Under the pieces are notes generated by a model. The model had not been told where the DNA came from. It ran no database searches and was given only the letters and a program-made list of their open reading frames with translations. Positions 1 through 6,486 of a stretch of DNA of 11,641 nt are shown here, one piece after another. Position 1 is the first letter of the stretch; each line of letters opens with the position of its first letter. The DNA comes from an archaeon. GTDB taxonomy: Archaea; Thermoproteota; Nitrososphaeria; Nitrososphaerales; UBA183. Where the stretch lies: assembly GCA_021786335.1 (NCBI GenBank), contig JAJYNM010000018.1:1-11641 (forward strand), read 5' to 3'. The position numbers were made by a program, and so were the translations under genes.

Positions 1-648
1 TCCCCTTGCTTTGGGCCCTAGTGAGGATATTAGCGACTCGTTCCTGTGGTGCATCTCGCTGGTCTTGTCGAACAGGCCACGTCTCTTGAGCGAAGCGACG
101 GCGAAGGCGTTCCTGCATAGGAGCTCTGTGTCGGTCACCGGGTCCCCAGATGGCCTGTCAGACACCCATTCAGCGAAGAACTTCTTCGTCGTCGCCTTCT
201 CCTTTTCCCCCATGACGGCGAAGACCACGTCATCCACCATCACGTTCTGAAGGTGATTGAAGGCATCTCTCAGGCACTCGGTCTCCTTGGTCCTCAGGCC
301 GTCCCGCTCTTTCAGCCCCTCCAGGACCTCTTCCAAGACGTCGCTATCATGCGAGCTGGCCCCTCGTTCAGTGAAGTAGACATGGGCAAGCTCGTGCAGC
401 ACGAGACCCCCCAACATCTCAGAGTCGAGTGCCCACTCTGAGATCATAATCTTGTGGGTCCCTCCCTCCTTCCTGGCGTAACCCATTATCGCGAGGTTCG
501 GCTCGACGTTGAGTGTGACCTTCGACTTCACGGTATACCCTTTCTGGCGCATCCTGTCGAGCGCCCAGTCGAGCGTGCTCTGTAGTTGTCTGTCGCTGCT
601 TGCAAGGCGCATTGGTTCTTCGAGGAGACCCGCCACATGGATAAACAT
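1..648 (-). CDS. HEXXH metallopeptidase-like protein, C-terminus cut off by window edge
   Basis: The minus strand is open for 216 codons, from an ATG at 648 to the left edge, so the C-terminus is missing. The helix LHELAHVYFTERG carries a zincin HEXXH motif (HELAH, bases 382-396), the usual zinc-binding and catalytic signature of metallopeptidases. About 50 residues later comes a helix reading NHLQNVMVDD, whose His or Asp could supply the third zinc ligand; this is inferred, not established. I see no signal peptide or membrane segment, so a cytoplasmic protein is likely. The start lies 24 bases after the stop of the PAC2-family gene in the same frame, and no promoter is visible between them, so the two are probably co-transcribed. 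The family is not recognised with certainty. Peptidase activity is inferred from the motif only. Confidence 0.72.
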   Translation of the reverse strand, partial: MFIHVAGLLEEPMRLASSDRQLQSTLDWALDRMRQKGYTVKSKVTLNVEPNLAIMGYARKEGGTHKIMISEWALDSEMLGGLVLHELAHVYFTERGASSHDSDVLEEVLEGLKERDGLRTKETECLRDAFNHLQNVMVDDVVFAVMGEKEKATTKKFFAEWVSDRPSGDPVTDTELLCRNAFAVASLKRRGLFDKTSEMHHRNESLISSLGPKARG

Positions 649-672
649 AGCGCGGGCGCGGACATCGACAGG

Positions 673-1398
673 TTAGTGGTAGATGGAGTTGCCCCCGGAC
701 TGGCTAGTTGGAAGGGTGGGGAGCGCCTTCGACTTCAGCTCGTCCAGGTCTACCTGAAAGCCAACCAGCTCGCTGAGCGCCTCGATCAACCTCGCGACGG
801 ACCTGGTATGAGGGCTCGGTTCGCCGTGGTCGGTCGACAGCTTGTACCCCCTGATCCCGTGGTCTTTCGCCATGGCCACCACCATCGAAGCGAAGAAAGG
901 CGCCGGCTCTTCTGTCAGGATTTTCACGCCGCTCTTCCGCAGCCTGGCTACGCCGATGGCGTCGGTCGCGAAGCCGAGCGCCTGTGGGTCTGCCTCAGGG
1001 GGGAGGGGGGTCTCGGTCCACCTTGCCCCAATAGAGTAGAGCTCTTCGGTGCCCATCTCCTCCGCTTTCCCAAGGAGGAACTCGGTGAACTCGTACTGCT
1101 CGTCCATGGGGCTAGAGTCCCCGGCGAAGAGGATTGTGTCGCGTCTCCCCCTGTTCAGATACAAACCACATTCGGGGAGGGTCGATATCCCCTCGTCCCG
1201 AAGGAGCACCTCGGGGGGGAACGCGGAGGCCCTGACCGTCCCTATCCTCTCAAACTTCATCTTCTTCAGCATATAGTCTGCCAACTCGCGGGCCTGGGAA
1301 TAGAGCGTGCGATACTGGGGCATCGACGTCGAGACCGCCACGACCATCGCTGGAGACCTCAATCTGGTCTGACGCGAACCTACGTAGTCTATCCACAT
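673..1398 (-). CDS. PAC2-family protein (archaeal proteasome assembly chaperone-like)
   Basis: This 241-residue soluble protein resembles the PAC2/DUF75 family, whose archaeal members (PbaA/PbaB type) act in proteasome assembly or related chaperoning. Family-like segments are YSQARELADYM near the N-terminus, YSIGARWTETPLPPEA in the middle, a FATDAIGVARLRKSGV stretch, and AKDHGIRGYKLSTDHGEP followed by the terminal helix SVARLIEALSELVGFQVDL. The length fits the family. The ATG at 1398 is supported by a TATA-like box (TTAAATA, plus-strand bases 1427-1433) centred about 32 bases upstream. The HEXXH protein follows directly downstream, which hints at a protein quality-control operon; that link is inferred. 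The exact client of the chaperone cannot be read from the sequence. Confidence 0.78.
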   Translation of the reverse strand: MWIDYVGSRQTRLRSPAMVVAVSTSMPQYRTLYSQARELADYMLKKMKFERIGTVRASAFPPEVLLRDEGISTLPECGLYLNRGRRDTILFAGDSSPMDEQYEFTEFLLGKAEEMGTEELYSIGARWTETPLPPEADPQALGFATDAIGVARLRKSGVKILTEEPAPFFASMVVAMAKDHGIRGYKLSTDHGEPSPHTRSVARLIEALSELVGFQVDLDELKSKALPTLPTSQSGGNSIYH

Positions 1399-1426
1399 GT
1401 ATTGATGACTTCGTGGCCCGACTTCC

Positions 1427-1433
1427 TATTTAA
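1427..1433 (-). promoter_or_regulatory. TATA-like box of the PAC2-family gene
   Basis: The minus strand reads TTAAATA, centred about 32 bases before the ATG at 1398. This predicts a transcript with almost no leader. It is part of a 107-base divergent intergenic region shared with topoisomerase IB. Confidence 0.6.
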
Positions 1434-1468
1434 CCCTCGCAGCACCGTCGGCCAAACGCTAAGTTGAC

Positions 1469-1475
1469 TTTAATA
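1469..1475 (+). promoter_or_regulatory. TATA-like box of topoisomerase IB
   Basis: TTTAATA is centred about 34 bases before the ATG at 1506, giving a leader of only a few bases. It lies inside the reading frame that would result from the upstream TTG at 1464, which argues against that TTG as the start. Confidence 0.6.
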
Positions 1476-1505
1476 CACGATAGGCAGAAACCTGCACAAA
1501 GGCTC

Positions 1506-3083
1506 ATGAGTGCCTACTGGAAGACTCTCTCTCACAACGGGGTCAATTTCCCTGACCCATATGTCCCGGAGGGTATCACAGTCTCTGTAGATGGCAAAGA
1601 GGTGCTGCTCTCGCCTTTGGCCGAGGAGATGGCGTACAACTTCGCGAAGAAGAAGGACACCCCCTACGTCCAAGACCCTGTCTTCCGGTCCAACTTCATG
1701 TCTGATTTCATAAAGCCGCTCCCTGGCTGGTGCAACGGTGCCACTTTCGAGGGTGTAGACTTCTCCAAGCTCTATCGGAAGGTCGACGCTGAGAGGGAGG
1801 CCAAGGAGGGGATGTCCAAGGAGGAGAAGAAAGCGCTCGCCGCGGCGAGAAAGGAGAGGAGAGAGGCGTTGAAGGCAAAGTACGGCCGGGCAGTCTTAGA
1901 CGGCAAGGAGGTCGACATAGCTAACTGGATGGTCGAGCCTCCAGGGCTCTTCATGGGCAGGGGTCAGCACCCCCTGAGAGGCAGGTGGAAGCCCAGGACA
2001 CAGCCTTCCGACGTAGTGCTCAATCTTGGAGAGGAGTCGCCGGTCCCGCCCGGGGAATGGAAGGCGGTGGTGCACGACCACAACTCCATGTGGATGGCCA
2101 AGTGGATCGACAGACTGACCGGCAAGGAGAAGTACGTGTGGCTGCACGAGAGCTCCCCGCTGCAGCAGTCGAGGAGCAAGGCGAAGTATGATAACGCGCT
2201 GAAGGTAGGCACCCACCTCGAGAAGATCAGGGCCAGGATACTTCGGGGCCTGGGGTCGAAGGAAGAGAAAGTACGGCAGGTCGCGACAGTCTGCTATCTG
2301 ATCGACACCCTTGGGATGAGGGTAGGGGACGAGAAGGACGAAGAAGAGGCTGACACTGTAGGCGCGAGCACCCTCAGGGTGGAACACGTGAACTTCAGGG
2401 GAAACATGACCGAGTTCAAGTTCTTGGGGAAGGACTCGGTCGCCTGGAACAAAACGGAGGCCCTCCCTCAGTCAGTCGTCGACAACCTCCACGCGTTCAT
2501 GCACGGCAAGAAACCAGGCGACGAGATATTCCACGACGTTAGCTCGAGCATGGTCAACCAGTTCTTGTCCTCCACGGTCCCCGGGGTCACAGCGAAGATG
2601 TTCAGGACCTACCACGCGACCGCTAAGGCGAGGGAGTACCTTGGCTCGGAAGACATGAAAGATGCAGACGACCTGGACAAGCTCTACCATGCGAAGGAGG
2701 CGAACCTCCGGGCGGCGATGTTCTGCAACCACCAGAGGACCCCCCCGAAGACCTGGGAAGAGGCTCGCAGGAAGAAGGAGCAGAAGCTAAAGGACGCAAT
2801 CGCCAAAAACGACGTCAAGCGCATCCCCCGGCTGAAGAGGGAACTCGACTTCTACGAGAGGACCAAAAACTACAACCTAAACACGTCGATGAAGAACTAC
2901 ATCGACCCGCGGGTCTACAAGGCCTGGTGTGACTATGTGGGGCTCGAATGGGCGAAGGTCTACAGCAAGTCCCTCCAGAATAAGTTCGCCTGGGCCCTCA
3001 AGACTTCCTCGAAGTGGGTTCCAACCGGTGCGGAGGCCAACCCTCTACCTCGAGCCTCGACGCCGGACGAGCACTCTCCATAG
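1506..3083 (+). CDS. top1B: DNA topoisomerase IB (eukaryote-like)
   Basis: This 525-residue enzyme relaxes positive and negative supercoils by cutting one DNA strand through a 3'-phosphotyrosine link. All five catalytic residues of the human TOP1 type can be placed: Arg272 in LGMRVGDEKDEEEADTVG, Lys309 in FLGKDS, Arg367 in FRTYHATAKA, His409 in CNHQRTPPKTW, and Tyr465 in LNTSMKNYIDPRV. The N-terminal core starts with the conserved WKTLSHNGVNFPDPYVPEG. A charged helical linker (EEARRKKEQKLKDAI and what follows) lies before the tyrosine. The in-frame TTG at 1464 would add 14 residues, but it precedes the TATA box at 1469-1475, so ATG 1506 is preferred. Among archaea this enzyme marks Thaumarchaeota and relatives, which is the best taxonomic clue here. 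Its 3' end overlaps the convergent AIR-synthase-like gene by 39 bases. Confidence 0.95.
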   Translation: MSAYWKTLSHNGVNFPDPYVPEGITVSVDGKEVLLSPLAEEMAYNFAKKKDTPYVQDPVFRSNFMSDFIKPLPGWCNGATFEGVDFSKLYRKVDAEREAKEGMSKEEKKALAAARKERREALKAKYGRAVLDGKEVDIANWMVEPPGLFMGRGQHPLRGRWKPRTQPSDVVLNLGEESPVPPGEWKAVVHDHNSMWMAKWIDRLTGKEKYVWLHESSPLQQSRSKAKYDNALKVGTHLEKIRARILRGLGSKEEKVRQVATVCYLIDTLGMRVGDEKDEEEADTVGASTLRVEHVNFRGNMTEFKFLGKDSVAWNKTEALPQSVVDNLHAFMHGKKPGDEIFHDVSSSMVNQFLSSTVPGVTAKMFRTYHATAKAREYLGSEDMKDADDLDKLYHAKEANLRAAMFCNHQRTPPKTWEEARRKKEQKLKDAIAKNDVKRIPRLKRELDFYERTKNYNLNTSMKNYIDPRVYKAWCDYVGLEWAKVYSKSLQNKFAWALKTSSKWVPTGAEANPLPRASTPDEHSP

Positions 3084-4052
3084 CTCGTCCTGAGGGGCGT
3101 CCTTCAGTTCCCGGGAGGAGCCGTCCCTCCCCAACACGAATCTCCTGGCGCTTGCAAAGGAACCTACACTGGTGACATCGCACACTCCTCGCAGCGCGTC
3201 TTCTACCTCCGCCTCGGCTCCGGGCGCCACGGAAAGCAGAAGCGAGCCGGAACCTATCAGCCGCAGGGGGTCGATGGACAGGACATCGCATATCTCTCTA
3301 GTCTCACGGGCGACCGGGACCGCGGCCTCTTCGAGCACGAAGCCGAGACCAGACGCCAGGGACATCTCGAAGGCCGCCCCCACGACACCTCCCTCGGTGC
3401 AGTCATGCATTGCGTGGACCTTCCCAGTCCCGAACGATGCGACCGCCTCCTTCGTTATGTCAACCTTCTCGATGAACCGTCTCGCCCTTCTGAGGGTGGA
3501 GGGGCGTAGGTCTCCCGCACGGAACCTGTACTCACTTGCCAGCTCCGCGGTACCTTCCAGGCCTGCTGTCTTCGTCATCATCATCGTATCGCCATCTTGT
3601 GCGTCCCCTGAGGTGACAAACTTGTCCACAATACTGAACACCGTCGCCATGAGGATGGGGTGGTCTATGCCAGGCGCGACCTCGGTGTGCCCTCCTAGTA
3701 TGGTAATCCCTGTCTTCAGGGCAGCCTCGTGAACCTGCCTGGCGACCTTCTTGAGGTCCGAATCAAATGACCCTCGCGGAAGCAGTATCACGACCTCCGC
3801 GAATTGCGGTTTGTTCCCGCTGGTGGCTACGTCGTTGGCGCTCACGTGCACCGCATAGGCGCCAATGTTCTCCGAAACGCCAGTTATCGGGTCAGCCGAC
3901 GCCACCATGAACTTGTCTCCTACCTTGACAGCCGCGAAATCCAGCCCCGCCCTTGGCTGGGCGACCAGCTGGTCCGAGGCTGCCCCGGTTAGCTTCAGCA
4001 CAGTGTCGTTCAAGACTTCGATTGGGATCTTCCCCAGCGGGAGCCTTTTCAC
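3045..4052 (-). CDS. AIR synthase-related / HypE-like ATP-binding protein
   Basis: This 335-residue protein belongs to the PurM/ThiL/HypE superfamily, which activates acyl or carbamoyl groups with ATP. Family signatures are VASADPITG (residues 50-58), GAYAVHVSANDVATSGNKP (64-82, with the Asn-Asp pair that usually contacts metal or nucleotide), GITILGGHTEV, HAMHDCTEGGVVGA and the terminal GSGSLLLSV segment. True HypE ends in a Pro-Arg-Ile-Cys tail that accepts the carbamoyl group. This protein ends in Arg-Arg-Gly-Ser-Arg with no Cys, so it should not be called HypE, and no hydrogenase genes are nearby. The substrate is unknown. The start is GTG 4052, directly after a GGAGGGG Shine-Dalgarno-like stretch that may be folded into a hairpin. 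The VIT-family gene lies 123 bases upstream on the same strand, and the 3' end overlaps topoisomerase IB. Confidence 0.85.
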   Translation of the reverse strand: MKRLPLGKIPIEVLNDTVLKLTGAASDQLVAQPRAGLDFAAVKVGDKFMVASADPITGVSENIGAYAVHVSANDVATSGNKPQFAEVVILLPRGSFDSDLKKVARQVHEAALKTGITILGGHTEVAPGIDHPILMATVFSIVDKFVTSGDAQDGDTMMMTKTAGLEGTAELASEYRFRAGDLRPSTLRRARRFIEKVDITKEAVASFGTGKVHAMHDCTEGGVVGAAFEMSLASGLGFVLEEAAVPVARETREICDVLSIDPLRLIGSGSLLLSVAPGAEAEVEDALRGVCDVTSVGSFASARRFVLGRDGSSRELKDAPQDELWRVLVRRRGSR

Positions 4053-4074
4053 CCCCTCCGGGGTGGAACCCCGG
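4053..4074 (-). promoter_or_regulatory. Hairpin covering the putative RBS of the HypE-like gene
   Basis: CCGGGG (4058-4063) pairs with CCCCGG (4069-4074) around a 5-base loop. The structure ends at the GGAGGGG stretch that abuts the GTG start at 4052, so it could mask ribosome binding. The sequence supports the pairing; a regulatory role is inferred. Confidence 0.4.
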
Positions 4075-4171
4075 CCCTTTTCCTTTCCGGTGTCTCCCGG
4101 AGGGGTGGCGCTTTACCCTTCGTGCTGCCCATCGTGTTGCGGGGACAGGAGTGGTCGGCGGCCCGGAGGGG
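4053..4171. repeat. Three copies of the 10-mer CCCGGAGGGG between the VIT and HypE-like genes
   Basis: CCCGGAGGGG occurs at 4096-4105 and 4162-4171, and in inverted form (CCCCTCCGGG) at 4053-4062. The inverted pair could form a 10-bp stem with a 33-base spacer, and this would compete with the short RBS hairpin. The three copies fall in the 123-base gap between the two genes. The stretch is G/C rich, so part of the similarity may be compositional. Confidence 0.55.
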
Positions 4172-4175
4172 CTCT

Positions 4176-4814
4176 TCAGAGCGTCGAGAACAGGATGCCT
4201 ATGACATAGAGCAAGACGCCTGCTGTCGCCCCCACGGCTGCCGATTCAAAGCCAGACCTCGGCCTGAAGTTACGAGGCACGAAAGCCCTAGAACCCAGGG
4301 CAAACAATGCGACGAGCGACAGCGTCACGGACGCCCCGAGCGCGTCAGCTCTGGGGAGAAGGATGAGGTACGGCGAAAGCGAGAGGATGGAAAGCAAGAA
4401 GAACGCCAATCCTGCGGCGAGTGCATGACCGTAAGGGTCAGTGCTGACGTCTTCGGCATTTACGCGCAGCTCTCTTCGCAGCATCTCTCTTAGCCAGAGC
4501 TCCTTGTCTTTCTTCAGCCTCCCCATTATGACTTCGACTTCGCGTTCGCCGTAGCCGTCCTTCTTCAGCAGGTCCGCCATCTCATGCATCTCTTCTTCAG
4601 GCTCTGTCTCGATCTCCATCTTCTCCCTCGCCAAGTCAATCTTGAGCGAGTCCATCTCGGTCCTCCTGGAGAGGTAGCTGCTGAAGAACATAGAAAGCGC
4701 GCCTGCGACGGCAAAGGCGACGCCCGTTACCGCTATGGTCCCGAACGCCAGGCCTGCTCCGTTGAGTGCAGAGGTAATCGCCACCCCCTCGATCGCTCCG
4801 TCGCTCCCACCCAA
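4176..4814 (-). CDS. VIT1/CCC1-family membrane transporter (iron/manganese)
   Basis: The VIT1/CCC1 family moves Fe2+ or Mn2+ across membranes. From the TTG at 4814 the product has 212 residues. It opens with the family signature GGSDGAIEGVAITSALNGAG, continues through hydrophobic segments at about 11-48, has a charged cytoplasmic segment rich in Glu and Met (66-118, with METEP-like MEIETEPEEEMHEMA, where the family binds metal), and ends with three hydrophobic segments at about 129-153, 158-176 and 190-211. The frame stays open upstream of 4814 and encodes HIPARNLLDRIVL, which matches the family's usual N-terminus, so the real start is probably upstream. No ATG, GTG or TTG occurs there; a CTG at 4880, 8-10 bases after the predicted transcription start, is the best candidate. 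Metal specificity cannot be told. Confidence 0.8.
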   Translation of the reverse strand: MGGSDGAIEGVAITSALNGAGLAFGTIAVTGVAFAVAGALSMFFSSYLSRRTEMDSLKIDLAREKMEIETEPEEEMHEMADLLKKDGYGEREVEVIMGRLKKDKELWLREMLRRELRVNAEDVSTDPYGHALAAGLAFFLLSILSLSPYLILLPRADALGASVTLSLVALFALGSRAFVPRNFRPRSGFESAAVGATAGVLLYVIGILFSTL

Positions 4815-4882
4815 GACTATCCTGTCTAGGAGGTTGCGAGCTGGAATGTGGGGGTGCTTCTCTGCGGGGCTGGTGGGCAGTT

Positions 4883-4898
4883 CGACTCGTCTGAGTCG
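4883..4898. promoter_or_regulatory. Palindrome at the predicted transcription start of the VIT gene
   Basis: CGACTC-GTCT-GAGTCG is a perfect 6-bp inverted repeat. It lies just downstream of the TATA-like box at 4911-4917, where transcription of the VIT-family gene should begin (about 4888). This is a typical place for a repressor operator. No regulator is identified. Confidence 0.35.
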
Positions 4899-4910
4899 CT
4901 CGGCTGTTCT

Positions 4911-4917
4911 TATTTAG
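4911..4917 (-). promoter_or_regulatory. TATA-like box of the VIT-family gene
   Basis: The minus strand reads CTAAATA. It predicts transcription start near 4888, within the long region upstream of the TTG at 4814. The remaining sequence between here and the promoter of the 40-residue gene shows no other recognisable feature. Confidence 0.5.
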
Positions 4918-5008
4918 AAGTTGGCGCCGGTACCAAGGGTAGGCGCGGCCTGGCTCGCACTTGGATTTCGCCTGACGCAGGACCCTCATTGTCATGCATA
5001 GGCTCATT

Positions 5009-5016
5009 CTTAAAAG
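5009..5016 (+). promoter_or_regulatory. TATA-like box of the 40-residue gene
   Basis: CTTAAAAG is centred about 28 bases before the ATG at 5041, the spacing expected for a leaderless archaeal transcript. It is the main reason to regard the short frame as a gene. Confidence 0.55.
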
Positions 5017-5040
5017 CCGGGGCGCGTAACGGCTGCCGTC

Positions 5041-5163
5041 ATGACACTGGACGAAAAAATCCGGTACGGGATGATTGCCCTGACTGGCGCAAGCATTGTT
5101 TTTGCGTCGTTGGGCCTCAAGGTAGGGCCGCTCGAAGTAATCGGCGGCTTCGGTGTCAGCTAG
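5041..5163 (+). CDS. Small membrane protein of 40 residues
   Basis: The frame runs from ATG 5041 to TAG 5161-5163. It begins MTLDEKIRYG, with a short charged head, and continues into one hydrophobic segment (about residues 10-27, MIALTGASIVFASLGLKV) and a Gly-rich tail ending GGFGVS. This fits a single-pass membrane microprotein with its N-terminus in the cytoplasm. A TATA-like box lies 28 bases upstream, so the message would be leaderless. Its stop is 6 bases from the stop of the convergent regulator, inside a shared palindrome. No family is recognised. Most gene callers would miss it because of its length, and it could still be a chance frame. Confidence 0.55.
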   Translation: MTLDEKIRYGMIALTGASIVFASLGLKVGPLEVIGGFGVS

Positions 5164-5178
5164 GCGCTCCTAGCTGAC
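5155..5178. terminator. Palindrome shared by two convergent stop codons, possible bidirectional terminator
   Basis: GTCAGCTAGG (5155-5164) and CCTAGCTGAC (5169-5178) form a perfect 10-bp stem with the loop CGCT. The stem contains the TAG stops of both convergent genes, and both proteins therefore end in Gly-Val-Ser. No T-rich run follows, as archaeal termination usually needs, so terminator activity is uncertain. Confidence 0.4.
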
Positions 5179-6426
5179 CCCTGTCTTTATCTGGACCATC
5201 AGCTGTTCGAATTTCGACAACATGTTCTCTCCGTCGAGTTTCCACTGCTTCTTAGTAGGGTCATACAACTGATAAGCTATGGTGAAGCGGGCGGCCTCTG
5301 ATTGGTCAATTGGGTAAATGCTGGTCCTATCTTTCAGCCCACGGGTGGCGTTCCCGATGAACTGAAGTGCTTCTACCACGTTGTCGACCGGGAATGCGAA
5401 CTCCGCGAAGTAGTTGCCGCCGCCGGCTTCCCCCCAAATGAACGGCAGCCTGTTGAGCTCGCGTCTGAGTGTCATTGTCTCAAGTTCGCCGAGTTCTTTG
5501 ACGAAGAGATCCACGGCGAAATACCTGTGTCTTCTGTGCAGAGCCTTCTCGAGGGTATAGTCATACCTCGTCCCCATCCAGTTGACCGTGTATCCTGATA
5601 CCAGCTTCCTGGCGATGACGTGAGAGGAGTAATGCCAAGCGAGCTTTTTGTAGTTCACGTTCAGCTTGTCAGAGATCTCTTTGAGGGACTTGTTCGCGTC
5701 TATCTGTAACTCCTTCACTATCAGGAGGTCCACGCCGTCGAATCTGCCCCTCTCTGAAGGGACGCCGGCTGCAGCTCGGAAGTCTTCAGGGCCCCTCCCC
5801 TGCCAGTCGAAGTCCCACCTTCCAGTGTCGAAGTCGTAGTGCTCCGCCTTCATCGGGACGGTGCGGAACCAGTCGAACTCGTAGACTTCAAGACGAGTGA
5901 ACATGCCCTTCTCCTCCAGTCCTCTGAAGAGGTCGCGGACTTCATGGACGTGCTCTTCAGGGATGCTGAAGTTGATCACGTACTCCCCGCCTACCAAGGT
6001 CTTCGCGAAGCCGACGACGTAACAGAGTTCGTGCATGGCCGTGAAGATAGCATGGGCATATCCTCTGTAGGGCTCTGCCACGTCCGCTATGGCCATAATC
6101 CGCCTCAGCCCAAGTTTTTCGTGGTCGACGGCCGCCTGGACCGCTATGCCGCGGTTGACGATCTTCTCCTTGTACCTGTAGCGTACGGACTCCTTGAATT
6201 GCCCCAGCTTCCTCGAGATCTCCGGGACATCGGGACCGAGAACAGAGAGGAGCTTCACCAGTTGCACTGTCCTCGTGTTTGTGCTATCAATCTCCTGTCC
6301 TATTGCCGTCATATCCTCTTCCAGGGTACCTGAAGACAGCGCTTCCCGAGTGGATTTAAACGGTGTAGATTCCAAATCCGTGGTCTTTATGTCTCGCTCC
6401 CCGGTGGGCCTATAGCCCTGTTCCAT
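5170..6426 (-). CDS. Putative transcriptional regulator with two Lrp/AsnC-like winged helices
   Basis: This 418-residue soluble protein appears to hold two tandem repeats of a winged helix plus a sensor-like domain. The first helix-turn-helix is at about 53-93 (VQLVKLLSVLGPDVPEISRK and following residues). The second is at about 230-277 (VDLLIVKELQIDANKSLKEI and following residues). Mixed alpha/beta segments follow each, at about 94-192 and 283-392. The ISRKLG and ISDKLN turns resemble Lrp/AsnC-type domains. A GTG at 6465 would add 13 residues, but the TATA box at 6450-6456 lies inside that extension, so the ATG at 6426, 27 bases from the TATA centre, is preferred. It is divergent from the ACT-V4R gene with only 60 bases between starts, a common layout for a regulator and its partner. 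DNA binding is inferred. The ligand and targets are unknown. Confidence 0.68.
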   Translation of the reverse strand: MEQGYRPTGERDIKTTDLESTPFKSTREALSSGTLEEDMTAIGQEIDSTNTRTVQLVKLLSVLGPDVPEISRKLGQFKESVRYRYKEKIVNRGIAVQAAVDHEKLGLRRIMAIADVAEPYRGYAHAIFTAMHELCYVVGFAKTLVGGEYVINFSIPEEHVHEVRDLFRGLEEKGMFTRLEVYEFDWFRTVPMKAEHYDFDTGRWDFDWQGRGPEDFRAAAGVPSERGRFDGVDLLIVKELQIDANKSLKEISDKLNVNYKKLAWHYSSHVIARKLVSGYTVNWMGTRYDYTLEKALHRRHRYFAVDLFVKELGELETMTLRRELNRLPFIWGEAGGGNYFAEFAFPVDNVVEALQFIGNATRGLKDRTSIYPIDQSEAARFTIAYQLYDPTKKQWKLDGENMLSKFEQLMVQIKTGVS

Positions 6427-6449
6427 CGGGCGCTGCGCAAGGTAGCATG

Positions 6450-6456
6450 TATTAAG
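6450..6456 (-). promoter_or_regulatory. TATA-like box of the double-winged-helix regulator
   Basis: The minus strand reads CTTAATA, centred 27 bases before ATG 6426, which implies a leaderless message. It abuts the TATA-like box of the divergent gene. Confidence 0.6.
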
Positions 6457-6463
6457 AAAATAC
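6457..6463 (+). promoter_or_regulatory. TATA-like box of the ACT-V4R gene
   Basis: AAAATAC is centred 27 bases before ATG 6487. Its expected TFB-recognition element (BRE) would overlap the opposite TATA box, so the two promoters may compete. A CTAG-AGG-CTAG repeat follows at 6465-6475. The box is weaker than the others. Confidence 0.45.
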
Positions 6464-6486
6464 ACTAGAGGCTAGACCAAGCGATT

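Noticed and set aside
673..675. A single TAA separating the PAC2-family gene and the HEXXH gene in the same frame, suggesting one broken gene
   Set aside because: The PAC2-family protein has its full length before the stop and the HEXXH protein has its own ATG 24 bases later, so two genes are simpler.
586..1467. Plus-strand open frame of 293 codons antisense to the PAC2-family and HEXXH genes
   Set aside because: It shows no recognisable domain, and the minus-strand frames have clear family motifs; high G+C creates long antisense frames.
1896..2387. Minus-strand open frame inside topoisomerase IB
   Set aside because: It lies antisense to the catalytic core of topoisomerase IB and shows no family features.
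3172..3732. Plus-strand open frame antisense to the HypE-like gene
   Set aside because: The composition is Ser/Pro/Ala-rich as expected for a shadow frame and no motif is present.
4636..5007. Minus-strand open frame of 123 codons crossing the VIT-family N-terminus
   Set aside because: It is Arg/Ser-rich without motifs, whereas the overlapping frame encodes the family signature.
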